Source: Himantopus leucocephalus (lineage: Eukaryota; Chordata; Aves; Charadriiformes; Recurvirostridae). Taken from it: a stretch of 64,000 nucleotides of DNA. The notes below the pieces were generated by a model, which saw nothing but the letters and a program-made list of their open reading frames with translations, searched no databases and was not told where the DNA came from. Of the stretch, positions 38,601 to 64,000 are shown piece by piece. How positions within the stretch are numbered: position 1 is the stretch's first letter; each line of letters begins with the position of its first letter. The stretch spans positions 93,857,223-93,921,222 of the forward strand of contig RSEF01000001.1 of the NCBI GenBank assembly GCA_003993805.1. Reading direction: 5' to 3'. The translations under genes and the position numbers were made by a program.

Positions 38601-41353
38601 AACAAAAGAAGTCTTTTAATACTGAAAACGTTACCTGTAGCAAAAAGGAAACTAGAATTTCTCCAAAGGCAACTAAGGGATACAGACAAGAGCAAGAAGA
38701 GGCAGGATTAAATTGGACTGGGGGGCAGGAAATTAAAATCACCAAAGCCCAAGAGCAAGCACTTTGGATGCCAGAACTGCTGTCATCAGAGGCTCTAGGA
38801 ATGGGTTAGACAAACACCTGCCAGAAAAATCAGGGTACAGAGAAGTGAACGAGGTGATAAGATATCTGCGTGCATTTAGAACTAGAAAGGAAATTGGGGC
38901 AGGCTCCAAGCTCCATACAGGGCGTAACAGATTTCCTGACTGCACGCTACAGAAGTGCAGCGTTGTATACCATCTATTAGGGCAGCTCATCTAAAAATAC
39001 CTTGTCATGCACAAAACACTCTTGCTAAGCAACACTCGTGATAAAGTCCAAATGAAGCTCTTCGGTTGTATCCAGGCCCCATGCTGCTGCATGCACATAG
39101 CTTATAGATGTCACAGATAAAAAGGATATCCTCTCTCTCAATCTGTTCATTAGTTGGCAGTTTAAATTCTTCGTCTACATCCAGGTTGAGCTGTAGATCC
39201 GGGCTCTCTTCCTCTTTCTGTCCCATTTTCTGCCCGCTTGCCTCCTCTACTGCCTCCTCTACTGCCTCCTCTTCTTCCTCACTGTCATCTTCACTGAGGC
39301 CTCCCCTAAGGACAAAGAACAGGACAGGCATAGGAACACAGGAACAGTACCGCATAGGCACTTCACAACTACCTTTTCTTAAGTGGTGGGTCCTTTTCTT
39401 GGAGCGGGTCCAGAGGAGGGCCACAAAGATGATCAGAGGNNNNNNNNNNNNNNNNNNNNNNNNNNNNNNNNNNNNNNNNNNNNNNNNNNNNNNNNNNNNN
39501 NNNNNNNNNNNNNNNNNNNNNNNNNNNNNNNNNNNNNNNAACCTGGTCTAGTGGGAGGTGTCCCTGCCTATAGCAGGGGGGTGGGAACTAGATGATCTTC
39601 AAGGTCCCTTCCCAACCTAAACCATTCTATGGCAGAGAGGACAGAAGAACGAACAACATGAGCTTCTCATCTAACCAGGAAAGACTCTGCGGACTGGCGA
39701 TGTTCTCAGATCCTCACCTGTCAGACTTCTGCTTCAGGGCAGCTTTTTCAATAGGCAGCAACTAAACAGAAACAAAACATTAATGAAACAATATCCCTAG
39801 GTACCCCCTTACTTCCCACCATCTGTGAAACGTATCCGCTCTGTTTTAAAAGGACAACAATCAAAACCACCGAATGTTATGCTGGGATCAGTTGCTAGAC
39901 TTTAAATTGTTCTTGTGAAGGGAAGAAGGGGAAAGCTCTCTGCCACCTCACCATCCACCCCCCAGTAAAGTCACCCTTTCACCCCAGGCCTGATAGGTCC
40001 TTTCAGCCAGCAAAGTCAAATATTTCCTGCATAACTAAGGGCAAAAAGCTCCTACCTCTTCTTCCTCTGATGATGAAGCACCATAATCGTCCACCATCTC
40101 CTCGCTGCTCCCATCCTCCTCCTCTTCCATCTCCCAGCTGTCCTCTTCCACCTCACCATCGCTGGATAACTCCATGTTTTTTCCTTTAGACGTGATTTTC
40201 TTGGCTTTGGCCGGAGCCAGCCATTTTGAATTGTCATCGCTGAAGCCAGACCGGCCATGAGGGGTTTGTCCCGCTGCCTTTACGGCATGTTTCTCCTTCT
40301 GTGGGGATATCTGCTCTTTAACTGCAGAGGCAGAAGAAGCGGTTAAAAGTTAGGCATCGTTGTCAAAAGCGGCTGCCCTGTTTTTTCAGTTGATATACAA
40401 AGGAGGCCTTCACCCTAGTCCTGAGCTGCCTGTCCAAGAGAATGGACTGCTTGCCCTCCCCATCAGTTTTCTCAATCGTAAACAAGGGCGCGTTCTCACC
40501 TCTCCCACCATGAAACTTTAAAGAGATCTAACTAGGATGACCAAAGAAAAAAAGCAGCTACAAAATTCTTACGGTATTCTCTCTGACGTGTTACAGTACC
40601 CTCCTTCCCAAACCTTTGTCTATCCTTCATTCTCCATCCTGTGACAGCTTCCCAGGCCACACAGGCTGTAACGCAGCGACCCTAAAAGCCTCCGCTGCCC
40701 AGCCTGCCTGCCATAACCCCGCTGCGAACGGAGGGTAAGTCAGAATCGGCTTTAACACGTGGAAGAGAGACCTTTTACTGGTTTGTTCTTCAGACAGCAC
40801 TGCCGCCTACCAAGCAAGGACCACAAATCAGGAAAAAATCGTTTAAAATAATTAAAATTCCACCTGTCCCATACCATAGCCGGAACCGGGGGGTGGTGGG
40901 GCTGCAGGGCAAGGGGGGACGCCGGTCCCCCGTCCCGCCGGGCACTCACCTGACGGCTGCCGCCCTCCTCCTCCTCCGCCGAGCGGCCTCCTGCCCGCCG
41001 GGGCGCTGCCCGCTCCCAGTCGCCTCTTCGCAGCCCTGGATCGGGAGGGGAAGCGGCGGTCAGCACCGGCCCGGGCCCCCCCCCACCTCGCACCCCGCCC
41101 CGCCGGGCCCCTCTTACCTCTTCCGCCCGTGACCGGAGAGCTTCTTCTTACCGGTCTCCGGCTCTAAGAAAAGACACGCGGCGGTCAGGCGGCCCGCACC
41201 GGCGGCACCGGGCGGGGCCGGGCCGGGCCGGGCCGGGCCGGACTTACCTGGCGGCAGGAAGCGGGCCAGCTCCACCTCGGCCCCCCGCTGCTTGCGGGCC
41301 TTGCGCCCGGGGCCGCGCTTCTCCTTCCTGGTGGGGTCCAGCTTCCGCCCCAT
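35679..41353 (-). CDS. NOP2: NOP2 (p120/NSUN1), rRNA cytosine-C5 methyltransferase
   Basis: A nucleolar SAM-dependent enzyme of the NOL1/NOP2/Sun family that methylates a cytosine in large-subunit rRNA and supports 60S assembly. Sixteen coding exons: 41353-41248, 41163-41118, 41035-40950, 40321-40056, 39761-39718, 39305-39130, 38348-38149, 38044-37955, 37875-37788, 37691-37551, 37373-37234, 36955-36866, 36578-36456, 36371-36274, 36176-36046 and 35935-35679. They total 2,082 nt, or 693 aa. The start [20 protein letters not shown] is the family N-terminus, followed by acidic runs. SAM-binding [14 protein letters not shown] is in exon 10, DAPCSGTG (Cys475) in exon 12 and VYCTCSI (nucleophile Cys529) in exon 13. 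Fifteen junctions were examined; fourteen are GT-AG and the exon 6/7 junction needs an AT-AC intron. The basic Lys-rich tail is about 85 residues, much shorter than the repetitive human tail (human 812-855 aa). A gap and a CR1 lie in intron 5. Confidence 0.96.
38349..39129 (-). other. NOP2: NOP2 intron 6: U12-type AT-AC intron
   Basis: On the minus strand exon 6 ends GAGAGAGAGG and the intron opens ATATCCTTTT, the canonical AT-AC U12 donor. A perfect U12 branch consensus TTCCTTAAT sits at 38368-38360, and the intron ends TTTCTAC, about 12 bases after the branch A. Only this pair of ends keeps the frame and restores the conserved [14 protein letters not shown] segment; no GT-AG solution does. 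It corresponds to intron F of human P120 (NOL1), the classic AT-AC intron, which is only about 0.1 kb there. Confidence 0.93.
38440..38950 (+). mobile_element. Old CR1/L3-like LINE remnant in NOP2 intron 6
   Basis: GTCAGGAACTATGGGGTATTT and, about 270 bases later, GGCTCTAGGAATGGGTTAGACAAACACCTGCCAG resemble the 3' part of ancient CR1/L3 LINEs, as I recall it. The copy is strongly diverged and its boundaries are estimates. Its presence would explain why this AT-AC intron is much longer than in mammals. Confidence 0.5.
39395..39632 (+). mobile_element. CR1 LINE fragment split by an assembly gap
   Basis: The left part (TTGGAGCGGGTCCAGAGGAGGGCCACAAAGATGATC) and right part (CCTGGTCTAGTGGGAGGTGTCC, CTAGATGATCTTCAAGGTCC, CCATTCTATGG) are typical avian CR1 in sense orientation. 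They are separated by exactly 100 N (39440-39539), a conventional unknown-length gap. The element lies in NOP2 intron 5, antisense to the gene. Confidence 0.93.
41216..41241. repeat. GGCCG pentanucleotide repeat in NOP2 intron 1
   Basis: Five tandem GGCCG units lie within the 84-nt first intron of NOP2, just upstream of the exon 1 donor on the plus-strand coordinate. It is GC-only sequence within a CpG island. Confidence 0.9.
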
Positions 41354-41500
41354 GGCGCCACCGCAGCCTCCGGCGGCACCGGGCCCGCCGCCACACGTGC
41401 AGGCCTCCCTCACCGCCCCGGCGCATGCGCCCGGCCTCAGCTCCGCCCCCGCCCTCACTCATTGGCTGGTGCCGGCGCTCCTGCTCGCCGAGTGGCTCAG
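41354..41500 (-). promoter_or_regulatory. NOP2: NOP2 promoter: E-box, NRF-1, GC and CCAAT boxes
   Basis: Within about 115 bases upstream of the start codon are a canonical E-box CACGTG (41394-41399), a perfect palindromic NRF-1 site GCGCATGCGC (41421-41430), a GC box (CCGCCCCCGCC, 41442-41452) and ATTGGCT (41461-41467), an inverted CCAAT box for NF-Y. There is no TATA box. The set suits a growth-regulated housekeeping gene; MYC control through the E-box is inferred from family knowledge, not shown here. Confidence 0.75.
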
Positions 41501-41871
41501 CCGGCACTACGTCGGGCGCCCGGCCCGCTGCGGGGCGGGGCCTGCCCGCCGGGCTGCGGTGTGGGAGAGGCGGGGCTCCGGCGCGGTGGGGCCGCCTTCA
41601 CCCCCGCAGGGCCGGGGGGCTGCGGCCTAGCCGGGGGCTCACGGGGTAAACAACCGCTAAAGGAGAGCGGGGCAAGGGCTCAGTGCACGCGCGGGGGGGC
41701 GGGGCAAAAACGCAGAGTGGGGCAGAACAGCCCCAAAGGCACTTTTATACGGAAAAATGACATCACAGAGTAGTGCAGGGGGAGGGAATCGGTCACAGCA
41801 GGGGAAGTCGAGGTACTTACCCCCACCCCTCTTCTGCCAAACAGAGGCAACAAGGTAAAATACAAGGAAAC

Positions 41872-41877
41872 TTTATT
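41872..41877 (-). terminator. CHD4: CHD4 poly(A) signal AATAAA
   Basis: The plus-strand TTTATT reads as AATAAA on the minus strand, 530 bases past the CHD4 stop codon. The 3'UTR between them (about 41855-42406) includes T-rich and A-rich tracts at 41900-41940. It lies only about 520 bases upstream of the NOP2 start codon. Confidence 0.8.
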
Positions 41878-42365
41878 TTTCAGTTTTTACCAAGGTTTTG
41901 CTCTGTTTTTTTTGATTTTTTTTTTGTTTTTGTTTTCAAGCTGCTTATTAGTTGACAAGTCCGGTCAGTTTTTGTATTAAAAAGGATCTTGATGGAGGTA
42001 GCTTTGTCTCTGTCCTGGCTTTTGCTTGGTCTCACCTGCACACTCGTCTCAGTAAACAAACTCAAAAATAAAATTAAAAACAAGAACTGAAATTCCAGGC
42101 GGAGGCAGTCGAGCGATGCAGCCAGGTTCTCCGTGTAACAGACATGGCGCTGCGGCCTCCAGTCACTATGTACAGAGTCCATCATACATCCCCCTCTCTC
42201 CTAAGCACACTCCTTGCTCCAGCGGGCTGGCTGCAGAGGAAGGAGTTTCTTCTCCTCCCCGAGACCTGCGCGCAGCAGCTTCCACGGAGGGAAACAGCAC
42301 CCAGTCAGGAATGTCAGGCAGAGGGGTAGAGTGTGAGGGGGTGGGGGGGGTCGGGGAGGGGGTCA

Positions 42366-62606
<20,241 letters not shown>

Positions 62607-63667
62607 TTATACAGGGTGTCGTCTTCTTGCCAGTCAAGCCAGTACTTACTTCATTGAAAAGAAAAAGAAAAAGTTATAGAAGACCTGAACTCCCGTCTTC
62701 CCAAGCAATAGTGCTACCAAGAGGATCCGTGAGAAAGCTTAGACAGCAACTTTACTGGATTTGGAGCCTACGGATAATAGAAACACTGGCAGCAAGTATC
62801 AGCTTAGAGTTGTGATGAAGCAGGCTTTGAAGACACTAGATATTAAACTGAGTCAGCAACTCATCCCTGGCGAGGAAGCCAAAACAGCTGTCCTATAGGA
62901 AAATTCTCCCATCCCCTGCAGCCAGGTGCCCTGGGTTATTTCTACCTTGGGCTGGGAGAAGGCGGCAAAGCAGGGAAGGCAGCCGGGCTTCCAAAGGAGG
63001 CCACGCACCAGCCGGGACGCTGTCAGCGAGCCGCGGCAGGGAGCAGGCGGTTCGCGCGGGTCCCGGTACGGCGGACAGCGGCGGCACCGGCAGTCCCCAA
63101 CTCGCCCGCCCAAACTTGGCGGGCCGGCCCCGGGCTGACACCGCCGCGGCCGGAGAGGCAGGCCGGCGTCGCCCTCCTCCTCCTGCTCCTCCGCCGGCCC
63201 CACACAAAAGGCAGGGCAGGCTCGGCGCCGCCGGCAGCCCCGCTCCGCTGCCCGCCGCACCCGCGCCCCCGCCCGGAGCGGGGCTGCGCGGCGAAGGGCG
63301 GGGGCGGCGGGAGGGGGCGGGGGTGGTGGTGGCGGTGAGGGGGGGGGGGGGGGGGGNCGGGGCCGGGGAAGTCCGGCTCGCATGCGGCGAGGGGCCGCCT
63401 CTCCCCAGGGACGTGCGCCGGGGCTGCGGGGACCGGCGGGGCTGCCGCTCCCCGGCGCGGTGCCGGGTGGGGGGAGGGGAGGGAAGGGGAAGGGAGAAAA
63501 CGTCCTGCGGCCGCTCGGGCAGGGGGACGGCGCGGCACCGGCGGGTGGGAGCTTCTACCGGGGGCCGACGGGGCGCCCGGCGGAGAGAGGCGCCCGCCGG
63601 CAGGGACGACTTAAGAGGCGGCGGAACGCCCTGCCCCCCCCACCCTCGTCCCCTCCCGGCTGCTCAC

Positions 63668-63740
63668 CCAGCTCCAGACCCCGACTCCTCTCTCGCCACC
63701 GCCGCTGCTGCTGCTGAAGGGAAAATGGCTCCGGCCCCGG
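63668..63740 (-). other. CHD4: CHD4 non-coding first exon (predicted)
   Basis: On the minus strand a GCCATTTTCCCTTCAGCAGC-type leader runs into CTGGAGCTGG followed by a GTGAGC donor whose GT is at 63667-63666. It sits in a CpG island about 1.1 kb upstream of the start-codon exon. The donor is supported; the 5' limit (transcription start) is a guess. Confidence 0.55.
63719..63732 (+). promoter_or_regulatory. CHD4: YY1-type site at the CHD4 first exon
   Basis: AAAATGGC within GGGAAAATGGCTCC matches the YY1 consensus (AANATGGC). It lies at the start of the predicted first exon, a usual place for YY1 sites in CpG-island promoters. Confidence 0.55.
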
Positions 63741-63794
63741 CACCGCCTCTTAAAGGGGAAAAAACCCGGCCAGGCCCCGCCCCGCTCCCGCCTC

Positions 63795-63970
63795 CATCCC
63801 ATAATATGTCCCGGGACCCTGGCAACAGGCCCCGCCCCCCGTCTCCCCGGCAACCACCACCCCCACCCGAGGCATCCCATAATACTCGCTCTCCCCTCAG
63901 AACTTCCCACTCACTGCCCGGCCCGGCATCCCATAATAATAACCCCTCCCGCCGGGAACATCCCATAATA
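63795..63970 (-). repeat. Four identical 12-mers upstream of CHD4
   Basis: CATCCCATAATA occurs at 63795-63806, 63873-63884, 63927-63938 and 63959-63970, all in the same orientation (TATTATGGGATG on the CHD4 strand). Start-to-start spacings are 78, 54 and 32 bases, and the sequence between copies is GC-rich and dissimilar. The conservation of only the 12-mer suggests a protein-binding site array, but the factor is unknown to me. Confidence 0.9.
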
Positions 63971-64000
63971 CGCCCTCCCCCCCCCCTTATGAGAAACATC

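Noticed and set aside
39005..39129. Extension of NOP2 exon 6 into the following open sequence
   Set aside because: The sequence after the acidic segment does not match NOP2, whereas splicing at the AT-AC ends restores the conserved protein.

Overview
The window is vertebrate nuclear DNA, almost certainly from a bird. It carries spliced genes with GT-AG introns, four fragments of CR1 LINEs of avian type (three keep the ATTCTATGA-like or CCATAGAATGG-like 3' end), CpG-rich promoters and the conserved gene order GAPDH - IFFO1 - NOP2 - CHD4, known from human 12p13 and its avian counterpart. There is no prokaryotic operon, CRISPR array or phage-like cassette.

Layout. 1-1742: GC-rich GAPDH 5' region, interrupted by a 737-base gap (644-1380) that appears to hide the first coding exon. 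1743-4379 (+): ten GAPDH coding exons, residues 8-333, with a poly(A) signal at 4588. 4.6-16.2 kb: intergenic, with two CR1 copies and small tandem duplications. 16832-26793 (-): IFFO1, nine coding exons, 545 aa. 26.8-35.5 kb: intergenic, with a CpG island and G-quadruplex motif beside IFFO1, a decayed ancient CR1 and an LTR-like element. 35679-41353 (-): NOP2, sixteen coding exons, 693 aa. 41354-41871: very short NOP2 promoter region. 41872-63.8 kb (-): CHD4, 39 coding exons, 1,916 aa, with its poly(A) signal about 520 bases upstream of the NOP2 start codon.

I built each gene model by matching splice sites to reading frame. In every case the exon lengths sum to an open frame and the product follows the known family. 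GAPDH is glycolytic, IFFO1 is a nuclear intermediate-filament-like protein linked to lamins and double-strand break repair, NOP2 is the nucleolar 25S/28S rRNA m5C methyltransferase, and CHD4 is the NuRD chromatin-remodelling ATPase. They are neighbours by conserved synteny, not a pathway; IFFO1, NOP2 and CHD4 run head to tail on the minus strand.

Most notable are: the minor-spliceosome AT-AC intron of NOP2, here 781 nt long and carrying old LINE sequence; a CHD4 intron with a near-perfect U12-type GT donor; an array of four identical 12-mers (CATCCCATAATA) at the CHD4 promoter; an LTR-like element with internal subrepeats; and an NRF-1/E-box/CCAAT cluster in the compact NOP2 promoter. I found no previously undescribed multi-gene system.
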